Source of the DNA: Streptomyces sp. TLI_235
GTDB taxonomy: Bacteria > Actinomycetota > Actinomycetes > Streptomycetales > Streptomycetaceae
Reading direction: 5' to 3'
DNA: 64,000 nucleotides
Assembly: GCA_002300355.1 (NCBI GenBank)
Contig: NSGV01000006.1
Location: 33,096-97,095, forward strand
Part shown: in pieces, positions 16,824 through 25,710 of the stretch
Layout: every line of letters begins with the position of its first letter
Numbering within the stretch: position 1 is the stretch's first letter
Notes under the pieces: model-generated
Seen by the model: the letters and a program-made list of their open reading frames with translations, nothing else
Told to the model about the DNA's origin: nothing
Databases searched by the model: none
Translations under genes and position numbers: made by a program

Positions 16824-18324
16824 AAGCCACTGTACGGGCGTTCACCGCCGGCGAGGACTTGGTCATGCAGGCAGGTGCCGGCACCGGCAAGACGACGACA
16901 CTGCGGATGCTGGCGGCCGCGGATGCGCGGCAAGGTCTGTACGTGGCATTCAACCGGTCCGTCGCCGAGCACGCCGCAACACTGTTCCCTTCGCGGGTGC
17001 GGTGCACCACTGCACACGCCCTCGCCTTCCGCGCCATCGCCGGCCCCCACCGGCACCGCCTCGGCGGAGCAAGGGTCCCCTCCCGGCAGGTCGCCGCAGC
17101 CCTCGGGATCACCCGGAGGCTCACCCTCGGCAGCCTGGACGTGGAGCCGTGGACACTGGCCCACATCGCTCTGCAGACGGTGCGCGCGTTCTGCTGGTCC
17201 GCCGATGTGGACTTGGCGCTGCACCACGTTCCCGTCCAGCGCGGCGCCGAAGACCCCGACATCCACCGGGCCCTGGCCCGGGCCCCTGCCCCTTGCCCGC
17301 CTCGTCTGGACGGACGCCACCGACCCCAACGGCCGCGCGATCCGCTTCGAGCACGACCACTACCTGAAGATGTGGCAGCTAACCCAGCCGCGCCTGCCCG
17401 GCAACTACCTTCTCCTCGACGAGGCCCAGGACACCAACCCCGTCCTCGAATCCGTCGTCCAGGCCCAACGCGGCCACGCCCAGCTCGTTCTCGTCGGCGA
17501 CTCCGCGCAACAAATCTACGCCTGGCGCGGCGCCCGCGACATCATGGCCCACTCCCCCGGAACCCAGCTCCGCCTCACCCAGTCCTTCCGCTTCGGCCCC
17601 GCCCTCGCCGAGGAGGCCAACCGGTGGCTGGAAGCAGCCGACGCACCACTGCGCCTGACCGGCCACGCCGGCACCGACACCCGCATCGGCCCCCTCGGCC
17701 ACAGCGAGGCGGTGCTCTGCCGCACCAACGCCGGCGCCCTCACCGATGCCATGCGCCACCTCGCACAGGCATGGCTCGTCGCGATCGCGGGCGGCGGCGC
17801 CGAACTGCGCTCGCTCGCCCTGGCCGCCCGGGACCTGACGGCCGGACGCGGCACCGCCCACCACGAGCTGTTCCTGTTCAAGACCTGGGAGGCACCGCGC
17901 GACTACGCCCACGAAGACCCGGCCGGCCGCGACCTGCAACCGTGGGTGCGCCTTGTCGACGACCTCGGCCCCGACACCGTCCTGGCCCTACTCGCCCGTA
18001 TCGGCCCCGAGCACCCGGCAGGCGTCACCGTGTCCACTGCCCACCGGGCCAAGGGGCGCGAGTGGTCCACCGTCCGCATCGGCGACGACTTCCCCCAACC
18101 CGACACCGAGCACGACGGCAGACCCGTCCCCCCTCCCCCTCGTGGAGGCACGCCTCGCCTACGTCGCCGTCACCCGAGCCCGCCACCACCTCGATCCCGG
18201 CAGCCTCGCGTGGATCCGCCGGCACACATGTGCCGGTCCTCCGCAGCCCGCCGCTCCCCGACCGCGCGATGGGGGCGAGACCGATCCAGGCATGACGCCG
18301 CGCGCCGCGCCTGAACCCCTGTAG
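16817..18324 (+). pseudogene. UvrD/Rep-type DNA helicase, broken by two frameshifts
   Basis: Three successive frames together encode a superfamily 1 helicase of about 500 residues. Frame one, from GTG 16817 (or 16733), has MQAGAGTGKTTTLRML (Walker A) and LYVAFNRSVAEHA. After about 17285, frame two has YLLLDEAQDTNPVL, VLVGDSAQQIYAWRGA, SFRFG and STAHRAKGREW. After about 18135, frame three has PLVEARLAYVAVTRARHHL (motif VI). The breaks fall in G/C-run-rich sequence at 17275-17292 and 18126-18140. If those are sequencing errors, the gene encodes an intact helicase; as read, it is dead. Confidence 0.75.
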
Positions 18325-18787
18325 GAGGGCGGTGGGAGTCAAGACCGCCGCAGGGCGGGCAGTTGCTGATCGCCCTGTCGTGGTGTGTACCCGGGCTGCG
18401 GCAGGCAGTGTTCCTGGCGCCGATCGTCCAGGGTTGCTGGGGAGGGGAGCACACCCACCCACAGCCGGACCAGTGCCGGTCGAGGCGCCACCGGGGCGCC
18501 GACACCGGTCGCCCACTGGATCGGGCGCTGCCAGGCTGCTCAGGTATCAACACCTCTTGCATCTTCGAGTCCGAACCCGGCCTGTAACCGGCGGCGCCTC
18601 CATTGCAGCGCCGCGGGCCCACGCTCAAGCCCGCCGTTCGCGCCTCATGACATCGGCCCAGATCAGGCCCTGCCCGCCCTGGCGGACAACCTCGCCTGCC
18701 CGCCCTGCCCTGTCGGCAGCATGCAGCGCCTGCGGTTGTCATCGCGTCACCGGGGGGACGACCGCGAAGAGCTTCCGGCCCACACCG
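18325..18787. other. about 460 bp without a supported gene
   Basis: Both strands carry open frames but none has a start with ribosome-binding site and natural composition. It separates the helicase from the convergent SANT-like genes; I see no clear terminator. Confidence 0.4.
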
Positions 18788-18997
18788 TCATCCACCGAAC
18801 TCCCGCGCTTCCTCCACGGCGGGCCCCTCGGCATCGATCTTGAGGAGGTGGGAGGCGATCGCTCCCTCGTTGCGGCCGCATTCCTCGGACAGGGCCGACA
18901 GCGATACACCTCGGGCGCAGCGAAGCCCGAGGTTCGTGTCCTCCTCTGGAGTCCACCGTTTGTAGGCGTTGGGGTGCTCGCGTCGTTTCTCCTCCAC
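18788..18997 (-). CDS. small SANT/Myb-like DNA-binding protein
   Basis: A 69-residue frame from GTG 18997 reads EEKRREHPNAYKRWTPEEDT, then GVSLSALSEECGRNEGAIASH and an acidic tail. The W-x-x-E-E-D, helix, turn and GRxxGAIxxHL layout is that of Myb/SANT-like helix-turn-helix domains. It follows the next gene upstream, which ends in a similar domain, by about 20 bp. Together they look like a tandem of related DNA-binding modules. The start codon is a best guess. Confidence 0.5.
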   Translation of the reverse strand: MEEKRREHPNAYKRWTPEEDTNLGLRCARGVSLSALSEECGRNEGAIASHLLKIDAEGPAVEEAREFGG

Positions 18998-19016
18998 GGT
19001 GTAGGACTTCTCGGGC

Positions 19017-19563
19017 TCAGGGACGAGTGAGGATGCAAGGTTCCGCGGGGTAGTCAGCAAGCTTGAGGCCGAAGAGTTTCCAGCGGATAGCCTTCTCGGA
19101 CCGTTGCAGTCGGCGTGCGATCTCGGCCGCGTCGATCCCGTCGCGGTGCAGGGCCGCCAACCGGTCCGTCTCCTCCCTGCCCCAGGGCTCCCCTGCGCGG
19201 GTAGGACGCGCGGAAGGCACGGGGCGCCCAGCCCGGGGAAGGCGGGTGGCCGATCCTCGGCAGAGCCCGCACCGGTGATGCACATGAGCAGTTGGGCGAC
19301 CACAACGGCGTCTGAAAGGACAACGTCCCCTTGCAGCTGGTGACCAGTTCACCATTCATGTCGCATCCCGTGATGGTCACGCGGCCTCGTCCATGGGCAC
19401 GAGACTCGTAGGACAGTTCGTAGCGGCGGGATCCGTCCGGGGTGTGGAGGCTGAGGGTCTGCTGGGTTGTCCGGGCGACGGTCCAGTCGCCCCATCGTGC
19501 GGGAAGGCTCTGAACGGACCGGGGGCGGTCCGCGCCGTGCTCGCCAGCCGGGTTCCGTGACAT
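19017..19563 (-). pseudogene. SANT-like C-terminal domain protein, two frameshifts
   Basis: Joining three frames gives one coherent product of about 180 residues. ATG 19563 starts a frame with TVARTTQQTLSLHTPDGSRR and HGRGRVTITGCDMNGELVTS. After the CCCC run at 19327-19330 the sense continues as DVVLSDAVVVAQLLMCITGA. After the GGGG run at 19221-19224 it continues as AGEPWGREETDRLAALHRDG and IARRLQRSEKAIRWKLFGL. One base added or removed in each run restores the frame. The C-terminus is a Myb/SANT-like domain and the N-terminus is unassigned. Confidence 0.55.
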
Positions 19564-19566
19564 TGC

Positions 19567-20199
19567 TCAACAGCCTTTCCGGCCGCAGCGCTGAGCGCGG
19601 CCTGTGCGGTGCAAGCGTGCATCCGTTGCGAGGCGCTTCCTTTCCGTTAGGTCCCGCGCGAATGCTCTCTTGATATCTGATGTGACATCAGCACTGTTCC
19701 TTTGACGCAACTTTGGCCACCGGCAATGTCCCCGGAGGCCAGAGCCGCAGCAGTGGCTGCGGACGCTTGCTGAGGGCGGCGCACCCAGGTGTCCGGGGGC
19801 CGGCGACAGGGTGGGATCGGGCCAGCTTGTCGTCTTCGCTTCTGCCACACGTCCTTTGCGCCCTGGCCCGACGCACACAGCCGTCTCAGTACCCACCAGC
19901 CCAGTCGGCCACAGTTCGACCGCCGGTCGCAGGGCACCTCGCGACGGACGTCCGAAGCCACCCGAAGCAGTGAACCCCACTGGAGAACGAGCGCCCGCAC
20001 AGGGGCAGGGACTTCCCGGCAGTTCGAACAGGCCGGGCTCCGGCAACACCGCCGGCAGCATCCTGGCCACCGGGCGGGCGTCCGGAACTGTGCAGTTGGG
20101 CCAGTGGTCGCATGTGGGTCCCGGTTCGACCGCTGAGGATCGAGCGTCAGTCGGGGTGAGGCCTCTGAAGAAGGCCGTGGTCTGCGAAGATCCACTCAT
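19567..20199 (-). CDS. ORF coupled to the RsbW-like ATPase gene, hypothetical
   Basis: The ATG at 20199 overlaps the stop of the ATPase gene in an ATGA, so ribosomes could re-initiate here. The 210-residue product is Pro/Arg-rich with segments such as PAVLPEPGLFELPGSPCPCA and no recognised domain. Composition deteriorates in the C-terminal half, so a shorter or frameshifted protein is possible. The overlap is the main evidence. Confidence 0.3.
   Translation of the reverse strand: MSGSSQTTAFFRGLTPTDARSSAVEPGPTCDHWPNCTVPDARPVARMLPAVLPEPGLFELPGSPCPCAGARSPVGFTASGGFGRPSRGALRPAVELWPTGLVGTETAVCVGPGRKGRVAEAKTTSWPDPTLSPAPGHLGAPPSASVRSHCCGSGLRGHCRWPKLRQRNSADVTSDIKRAFARDLTERKRLATDARLHRTGRAQRCGRKGC
19677..19691. 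promoter_or_regulatory. short inverted repeat upstream of the SANT-like gene
   Basis: CTGATG-TGA-CATCAG lies about 114 bp upstream of the minus-strand start at 19563, in a locally AT-richer stretch. It could be an operator. No other support. Confidence 0.3.
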
Positions 20200-20924
20200 T
20201 GCGACGCCTCGGACGAGTACGGCCGGATCCGCACCTGATGCAACCGACTGTTCATCCGGAGCGAGAGGCTCAGCTCGCCTTCGCGCCGGATGAACTCTCT
20301 GACGCGGGCAACCGCATCCGAGTGGGTGAAGAAGTACTTGTAGGCCTCATACTGCGAACTCCCCAATGGGAGCAGGCGTACGGCATCCCAGATCGCCGGC
20401 AGCGCGTCGGGCAAGCGGTCGAACGCCGCGGGACCGGTAATGTCCTCGATCTCGACCACAACCGGCCCGTCCCCGCAGTTGTCTGTTCCACCGCCGCGAC
20501 CAGCCGGGGCCACCAGACACCACACCGACTTACCGCTTGCATCGGCACGAACGTCGCAGCCCCATTCGACCGACAACTGCTCCACCAGGCACAGCCCGCG
20601 CCCGCCCTCGTCCTCGTTGCCCGCGGAGCGAACTGTCGGTTGTCGGCTGTCCGCGTCGTGCACTTCGATCCGCAGCACGCCCGAGATGAGCGCAAGCCGG
20701 ATGTGGATACGCGAGTCCGCCTGCACTCTCGCATGCCGCACGGCGTTGGCGATCAGCTCGGTCAGCAGTAATTCACCGGCTTCACGGAAGAGCTCGCCAC
20801 CGTCCACGTCGGCGAGGAAGCACCGTAGCTCTGTACGCGCGGTGCCTGCCGATCGCCGGTGGTGCGGTACCAGAATCATCCGCTCGGCAATCTCCTCGAT
20901 GGGCAGGGGCAGGCCATTGGTCAT
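20196..20924 (-). CDS. RsbW-like GHKL ATPase (anti-sigma/serine kinase type) with extra domain
   Basis: A 242-residue protein. The N-terminal half is a GHKL ATPase of the RsbW/SpoIIAB kind: N-box LLTELIANAVRHA (about 53-65), VLRIEVHDADSR (D90) and glycine box DEGGRGLCLVEQL (105-117). Residues 155-242 form an extra domain (EIEDITGPAAFDRLPDALPA, YEAYKYFFTHSDAVARVREF) shared with the paralogue at 44709-45638. It would regulate a partner by binding or phosphorylation. It overlaps both upstream and downstream ORFs by ATGA and is divergent from the GntR gene at 21710. Confidence 0.85.
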   Translation of the reverse strand: MTNGLPLPIEEIAERMILVPHHRRSAGTARTELRCFLADVDGGELFREAGELLLTELIANAVRHARVQADSRIHIRLALISGVLRIEVHDADSRQPTVRSAGNEDEGGRGLCLVEQLSVEWGCDVRADASGKSVWCLVAPAGRGGGTDNCGDGPVVVEIEDITGPAAFDRLPDALPAIWDAVRLLPLGSSQYEAYKYFFTHSDAVARVREFIRREGELSLSLRMNSRLHQVRIRPYSSEASQ

Positions 20925-21349
20925 CGCTCGGCATCCGTTCTGCTCGGCCGCGTGCGCAATGGGAGAAGCCTCGGCTCGATCATGGGCTCCCCGGTGTTGG
21001 CACTCCTCGGCGGGAAGGTTGATTCCCAGGCCCGTGCGGCGCCCAGGACCGTTCGGCGGGCAGCGTTTTCACGCCCGCGAACCTTCATCACTGCTTCCCT
21101 TGCCAGCGCCTCCAGGTCGCGGCAGCCTGCTGGCAAGCTGCCAGCAAGCGCCTGCGTCCGGAGCGATCGGCCGAGCGTCGGGGCTGCGAATGTTCGGTCC
21201 GGCACACCGCTGACGGCGCGTGAACGTCGAACCGCCGACGGAGGCTCATTGTCCGCGCTGCCCTCGGCGAGGGGCCAGCACGACGCACGCGGGTCGCAGA
21301 GCGGAGGCAAGGTCGATGCGACAGTGCCGCCGCGGATGAGGTCGGGCAT
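20921..21349 (-). CDS. hypothetical protein coupled to the ATPase gene
   Basis: A 142-residue frame starting at ATG 21349 with GGGAGCC upstream; its TGA overlaps the ATG of the ATPase gene. Composition is natural (LGRSLRTQALAGSLPAGCRD, LEALAREAVMKVRGRENAA), but I recognise no family. The overlap suggests co-production with the ATPase. The frame extends further upstream, so the start is uncertain. Confidence 0.5.
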   Translation of the reverse strand: MPDLIRGGTVASTLPPLCDPRASCWPLAEGSADNEPPSAVRRSRAVSGVPDRTFAAPTLGRSLRTQALAGSLPAGCRDLEALAREAVMKVRGRENAARRTVLGAARAWESTFPPRSANTGEPMIEPRLLPLRTRPSRTDAER

Positions 21350-21632
21350 GTTGCACGGCTCCCATGCAGCCAACAGCAGCGTCGATTGCTGCGGGGCACC
21401 CGTGGGTGAAAGCGGCCCATACGACCGGGCCGTGCTCGGAACTGGTGACGAGTCCATAGGTGTCGGCGGTCTCCAGCAGCGCCAAGAGAGCCTCCCAGGA
21501 CTTGGCTGACGTTGAATCAGACACCTCCGCTTCGATGCAGACATGATCCGTGTGGTCCTTCACCTGCGGCATGAACCCCAGTTCCGCAAGACAGGCGGCA
21601 ACGCAACCGCGTAACGCTTCTGGCCGAAGCAC
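21246..21632 (-). CDS. hypothetical protein, first gene of the ATPase operon
   Basis: A frame of 128 residues from 21632. The first 90 look real (RGCVAACLAELGFMPQVKDH, SAKSWEALLALLETADTYGL, SEHGPVVWAAF), while the last 30 are Arg/Pro-rich and overlap the next gene by about 100 bp. It may therefore end early or be joined to the next frame by an indel. It reads away from the CTAG-type operators at 21670-21700, so it is probably repressed by the neighbouring GntR protein. Confidence 0.45.
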   Translation of the reverse strand: MLRPEALRGCVAACLAELGFMPQVKDHTDHVCIEAEVSDSTSAKSWEALLALLETADTYGLVTSSEHGPVVWAAFTHGCPAAIDAAVGCMGAVQHARPHPRRHCRIDLASALRPACVVLAPRRGQRGQ

Positions 21633-21669
21633 AAGCCACCCCCGCGGTCGAACACCACCTAGAGTAAAG

Positions 21670-21700
21670 CTAGTTAACTAGATTAGAGCTAGTGGACTAG
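21670..21700. promoter_or_regulatory. two CTAG-type palindromic operators for the GntR regulator
   Basis: CTAGTTAACTAG (21670-21681, perfect palindrome) and CTAGTGGACTAG (21689-21700) lie 19 bp apart, just before the GntR ATG at 21710 and between the divergent operons. CTAG is rare in GC-rich genomes, so the cluster is striking. Binding by the GntR product is inference. Confidence 0.65.
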
Positions 21701-21709
21701 ATTTTCCAC

Positions 21710-22465
21710 ATGCGTGAGCAACCTCCCTACCTCGGCGTCGCCGAAGCGCTCAGGCAGCGGGTGACGAGCGGGAAATGGTCGCCTGGCGACCGCCTGCCCT
21801 CCCGCTCGGAACTCGGGCAGGAGTTCGGCGTCGGCGACAACGTCGTGCGCCGGGCCCAAGAGCTGTTGATCTCACAGGGCATCCTCGAGGGCCGCGCAGG
21901 CTCGGGAACATATGTCGCCGTGCCACGCCCACGAGTGCGGCTGATCCGCTCCAAGGCCAACGGGGAGCACGGGGGCCCTTCCTTCCTGGCCGACATGGCC
22001 AGGACCGGCACGCGAGGCGCCTGGGAGAGCCGGACGGACGCCAAAGTCCCCGCTCCTGCAGAGATCGCCGTTCGTCTCGGCATCACCGAAGGCGACCTCT
22101 GCGTCCGCACCACCTACGAATTCCTCGCAGACAAGAAGCCCGTCCAGCTGTCGACCAGCTGGGAACCGCGCAGCGTCACGGCTGGCACGATCGTGGTGCT
22201 GCCCGAAGGCGGACCGCACGCCGGCGCCGGAGTGGTCAGCAGGATGGCGGAGATCGGAATCACCGTCAGCCGTATCGTCGAGAAGCCGGAACCGCGGCAT
22301 GCCAGCGACGAGGAGGCCACCCTCCTGGGCATCCAGCGCGGCGCGCTGGTCACCCACATCCGCCGCACGCATTTCGATGCCAACAGCCGCGCGGTGGAGA
22401 CTGCGGACATCGTCGTCCCCACGGCCCTGTGTGAGCTGGTCTACGAAATCCCCATCGGTCCGTGA
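21710..22465 (+). CDS. GntR-family regulator with UTRA domain
   Basis: A 251-residue protein. The N-terminal winged helix (GVAEALRQRVTSGKWSPGDR, LPSRSELGQEFGVGDNVVRR, GSGTYVAV) is typical of GntR proteins. From about residue 85 a UTRA ligand-binding domain follows, with LGITEGDLCVRTTYEFLAD and LGIQRGALVTHIRRTHFDA. It probably senses a small molecule and represses its own gene and the divergent ATPase operon through the CTAG palindromes directly upstream. The ligand is unknown. Confidence 0.88.
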   Translation: MREQPPYLGVAEALRQRVTSGKWSPGDRLPSRSELGQEFGVGDNVVRRAQELLISQGILEGRAGSGTYVAVPRPRVRLIRSKANGEHGGPSFLADMARTGTRGAWESRTDAKVPAPAEIAVRLGITEGDLCVRTTYEFLADKKPVQLSTSWEPRSVTAGTIVVLPEGGPHAGAGVVSRMAEIGITVSRIVEKPEPRHASDEEATLLGIQRGALVTHIRRTHFDANSRAVETADIVVPTALCELVYEIPIGP

Positions 22466-22597
22466 CACGGCCCGATCGGTGAGAAGCCACCAGGTTCACC
22501 AGAGCGCCGCACACTGATCTGGGACAGCCTTCACGCCCGCATCGAGCAGCAGCTCTCCCTGGCCTCGTGACGGATCCGCAGCACCTGCCGGGCCAGG

Positions 22598-24100
22598 TCA
22601 CAGGTCGCAAGCAGCTGCTGGTCCCTCACCGCTGCCGCCGGAATGGGCATCGAGCAGTGCGGCGAACGCTCGCTCCGCGTCAGCGGCGTCGATGGCTGCC
22701 TGGTTCCACTCGTCGTGGAGCCGGTGGCAATCGGCACAGCGGCCGGAACGGCGGACCGCAGGCTTTCCTCCGCAGTCGGCGCAGTGTGGCAGGGCGCTCT
22801 CGTCGCGTCGGCTGCCGCACGGGATACAGAGCTTGTCCCTGGTGCGGCTGGGGTTCGCCGGACGTCCGCAGTCGTTGGCGCACGGCTGTCGACAGGCCCC
22901 GCACAGCTCGTCGGCCACGGGTACCGGTCGGCCGCATTGGCCCTCGTGCCCCCGACACTCGTGGTGCTTCCGCGGTGTGGGCTGATTCCCGGCAGAACGC
23001 TGTGCCTGCCGCGGCACCAATGCCAGCTGCGCAACAAGAGTCGGCGGGGTCATGGGGACAGCCCGGATCCGGGCGGCGGTGATCGCAGCGTCGCTTGTGC
23101 GTATGTGGTCGGGCACGGGGCGAGTCGCGAGGATCTGCGCCAGGATCAGCTCGGGTTCCCAGCCGCAGGCGAGGAGGCCCTGGACGTGCAGACCCAGCTC
23201 CACAAGCAGGGTGCCGGCCAGGCCCGCCCTCGGGTCTCGCCGGGCGGCTTCCATCAGCAGCGCCACGCCGTCGGAAGCGGCCGACGAGGTGGGAGGGCTG
23301 ATCGGCACAATAGCCGAGCCGGGTTCCTGCGCACTGCGCCGCCGGGCCTCCCCACCGTCCGTTCCCCCCTCCGGCGTCCGGCTCGCGCGTTCACCGGGGC
23401 CAGGGACGGACGGAGGGACGGAAGGCCCGTTGTCAGTCTTCTGGTTCTCAGTCTTTCCCTTAAAGAAGGCCCCGGCTCGACCGAGGGTCGGTCGGCCGGG
23501 CTCCGGTTGACCGGGTCCCGGAAGTCCCAGGGTCGGTCGAAGGTGCGTCTCGGACTCGGCGGGCGCATGTGCGCCGGTGGGACCGACACCCGGCATTGGG
23601 GGTGCCGGTCGCGCGGGGCTCTTCGGTGCGCGCGTGGGGGTCTGCCTCACGGTAGTGGGCGCCCTGCGTGAGGGGTCCGGGTCCAGTCGGGCCGGCTCCA
23701 CCCGGATCTGTCGCACGTTCCCCTGCGACTTGATCTCGCCGACTATCGCGGCCACGTCCTCGGCGGTGAAGGGGATGCTGTCCACGCTGAAGGTGGTCCA
23801 CCACGAGCCGCCCCTCTTCGAGGTCCGGGTGCCGTCGGACTCCTCCACATCCTCGGAACGGAGCCGCTGCACTTTGAACTTGACGACGTTCGCGGCCTCG
23901 ACCAGCGCTCGCATGGCCTTGCCCAGGGAGTCCTCGCCTTCCGCGTAGTCCTTGGCGAGGGATTCGACCGTCACGTCCTCGCCGTCCCTGGCACGGATCA
24001 GCCTGGTCAGCAGACCGATCGCCAGGATCGACGGAAGGGTGTCGATCGCCTTGTTGTCGACCGCCGCGAACCTCGGCGGCCGGCTCACCCGCTTCCTCAC
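22598..24100 (-). CDS. winged-helix protein with C-terminal zinc-ribbon-like Cys motifs
   Basis: A 500-residue protein. The N-terminus (FAAVDNKAIDTLPSILAIGL, LIRARDGEDVTVESLAKDYA) looks like a winged-helix domain as in plasmid replication or helix-turn-helix proteins. A Pro-rich, low-complexity linker covers about residues 140-270. The C-terminus has many Cys/His pairs (CRGHEGQC, CGACRQPCANDCG, LCIPCGSRR, HCADCGG, RCADCHRLHDEW), probably several zinc ribbons. A replication-initiator or regulatory role is possible but not shown. It is transcribed convergent to the GntR gene at 21710. Confidence 0.7.
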   Translation of the reverse strand: MRKRVSRPPRFAAVDNKAIDTLPSILAIGLLTRLIRARDGEDVTVESLAKDYAEGEDSLGKAMRALVEAANVVKFKVQRLRSEDVEESDGTRTSKRGGSWWTTFSVDSIPFTAEDVAAIVGEIKSQGNVRQIRVEPARLDPDPSRRAPTTVRQTPTRAPKSPARPAPPMPGVGPTGAHAPAESETHLRPTLGLPGPGQPEPGRPTLGRAGAFFKGKTENQKTDNGPSVPPSVPGPGERASRTPEGGTDGGEARRRSAQEPGSAIVPISPPTSSAASDGVALLMEAARRDPRAGLAGTLLVELGLHVQGLLACGWEPELILAQILATRPVPDHIRTSDAAITAARIRAVPMTPPTLVAQLALVPRQAQRSAGNQPTPRKHHECRGHEGQCGRPVPVADELCGACRQPCANDCGRPANPSRTRDKLCIPCGSRRDESALPHCADCGGKPAVRRSGRCADCHRLHDEWNQAAIDAADAERAFAALLDAHSGGSGEGPAAACDL

Positions 24101-24391
24101 CGGTCCACCTCCGGTCGGGCGGCGGGCACCAGGAACAGTCTGTCCCCGTCGGCGGGCAGAGCCGTGCGGGAACGCATGTGAAGGGCCGCCCGGCGGGAGC
24201 CCGTAGGGGCCGAGACCCCGCGGTGCGGGAACGGGCGGGGTGGGCCGTATGTCGGCGGGTGCAAGGGGTGCTACCTCTCGGTCGGCGCCGCCGCCGGGAC
24301 GGCATGCAGGATCGCCCGGTCGGACGCGAGACGGGTGTCTCGCCCGGGTCCGGGTACGCCTGGTACCGTCGGAGGCGAAGCATTACTGGAT

Positions 24392-24433
24392 GCGGTAGCG
24401 GCCCAAGTTTGGCGACTGTGGGGCCGCTATCGC
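24392..24433. repeat. 13-bp inverted repeat downstream of the decarboxylase
   Basis: GCGGTAGCGGCCC (24392-24404) pairs with GGGCCGCTATCGC (24421-24433) with one mismatch and a 16-bp loop. It may be a second terminator or an element end. The remaining 24101-24458 gap holds no supported gene. Confidence 0.4.
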
Positions 24434-24458
24434 GTTTCTGGCCTTGTGGATCCCGCGG

Positions 24459-24494
24459 ACCGAGAACCCGGCCACTCGGGACTGGGCTCTCGGT
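24459..24494 (-). terminator. candidate terminator of the decarboxylase operon
   Basis: ACCGAGAACCC (24459-24469) and GGGCTCTCGGT (24484-24494) form an 11-bp stem with one mismatch, about 52 bp past the decarboxylase stop on the minus strand. Confidence 0.5.
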
Positions 24495-24546
24495 GCTTCC
24501 ACGACTTACCCGCCGGGCGGGACGCTGGCGAATCTCGCTTTCGGCC

Positions 24547-25701
24547 TCACTCGTTGAGGTACACGAAGCCCGGGTGAGGGTGCATCAGGAAGTCGTAGTG
24601 CGAGATGTTCCACGCGTAGGCGCCGGCCATGGCGAACGCCACGGTGTCGCCCGCCGCGATGCGATCGACCGGCATCTGCCGGGCGAACACGTCCTTGGGA
24701 GTGCAGAGCTGACCGACAAGGGTCACGGTCTCCCCTGTCGCTGAGGGGCCGTCCGACGAGCCACCGGGGAAGACGACGAACGGCTGGTCGTGGCCCCTGG
24801 TAACCGGTGTGCGGATCTGCATGGTCCCGCCGGCGAGGACGGCGTACCACTGGCCGTGTGCCTGCTTCACGTCCAGGACCCGGGTGACGTACCACCCGGC
24901 GTAGACGCTGACGGAGCGTCCGGGCTCGATCCGCAGGGTCTCCCCCGCCGTCACCAGGTCGGCAAGGCCCTTCCCGTAGGTTGCCCAGTCGAAGACGTTA
25001 CCGGGGTCGGTGTAGTCGACTGCCATGCCGCCGCCGAGGTTGATTTCGGGGTCGGACACGCCTGCCGCGGCCAGCCAGGGGCGGGCCCAGGCCAGGATTT
25101 CGGCCGACTGCCGGAGCATCGCCGAGGCGTCCAGGCCGGACGCCAGGTGGGCGTGGATCCCTCGGAGCTTCACGTGCGCAGAGGCTCCGAGGATGCCGAG
25201 GCAGGCCTGGATGAGTTCCGGGTCCATGCCGAAGGGTCCGCTCATGGCGAGTGCGGCACCGGACCTCTCGCCCGCGAGGTTGACCCGGAGCAGGATGTTC
25301 GCGGTCCGGCCGGACTCCCGGGAGATCCGGGCCAGTCGCTCCAGCTCGTAGGGGCTCTCCACGTGGATGCGCTCCACGCCGAGCTTCAGTGCGAGCGACA
25401 GTTCCTGGTCCGTCTTGCCCGGTCCGCCGAACGCCAGCCTGGCGTCGGGAAGCGTTCGGTGGACGTGTTCCAACTCGCCACCGGATGCGACCTCGATGCC
25501 GTCCACGTAGGGGGCGAGTGTGCGCAGAATCGGCGCGTCCGGGTTCGCCTTCGCCGCGTAGAAGATCTCCACACCCTCGGGCAGCGCGTCACGAATGGCG
25601 GCAGCGTGGGTGCGCAGCGCCTCCATGTCGTACACGTAGGCAGGCAGCTGGCCGCCGGCGGACAGGATCGTTGCGCTGGACGCAACGGCTTCGGTGATCA
25701 T
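24547..25701 (-). CDS. fold-type III PLP-dependent decarboxylase
   Basis: A 384-residue enzyme of the alanine-racemase-fold decarboxylases (diaminopimelate/ornithine decarboxylase kin). The PLP lysine sits in IFYAAKANPDAPIL (about residue 51). Other hallmarks are INLGGGMAVDY (phosphate-binding glycines), LRIEPGRSVSVYAG, VGQLCTPKDVFAR with the cross-subunit Cys, and GAYAWNISHYDF with the C-terminal Tyr. It presumably decarboxylates a basic or diamino acid; the substrate is not readable. It lies 9 bp after its GntR repressor gene, forming an operon likely induced by a metabolite. It has no biosynthetic neighbours, which is unusual. Confidence 0.85.
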   Translation of the reverse strand: MITEAVASSATILSAGGQLPAYVYDMEALRTHAAAIRDALPEGVEIFYAAKANPDAPILRTLAPYVDGIEVASGGELEHVHRTLPDARLAFGGPGKTDQELSLALKLGVERIHVESPYELERLARISRESGRTANILLRVNLAGERSGAALAMSGPFGMDPELIQACLGILGASAHVKLRGIHAHLASGLDASAMLRQSAEILAWARPWLAAAGVSDPEINLGGGMAVDYTDPGNVFDWATYGKGLADLVTAGETLRIEPGRSVSVYAGWYVTRVLDVKQAHGQWYAVLAGGTMQIRTPVTRGHDQPFVVFPGGSSDGPSATGETVTLVGQLCTPKDVFARQMPVDRIAAGDTVAFAMAGAYAWNISHYDFLMHPHPGFVYLNE

Positions 25702-25710
25702 GGCGGCCTT

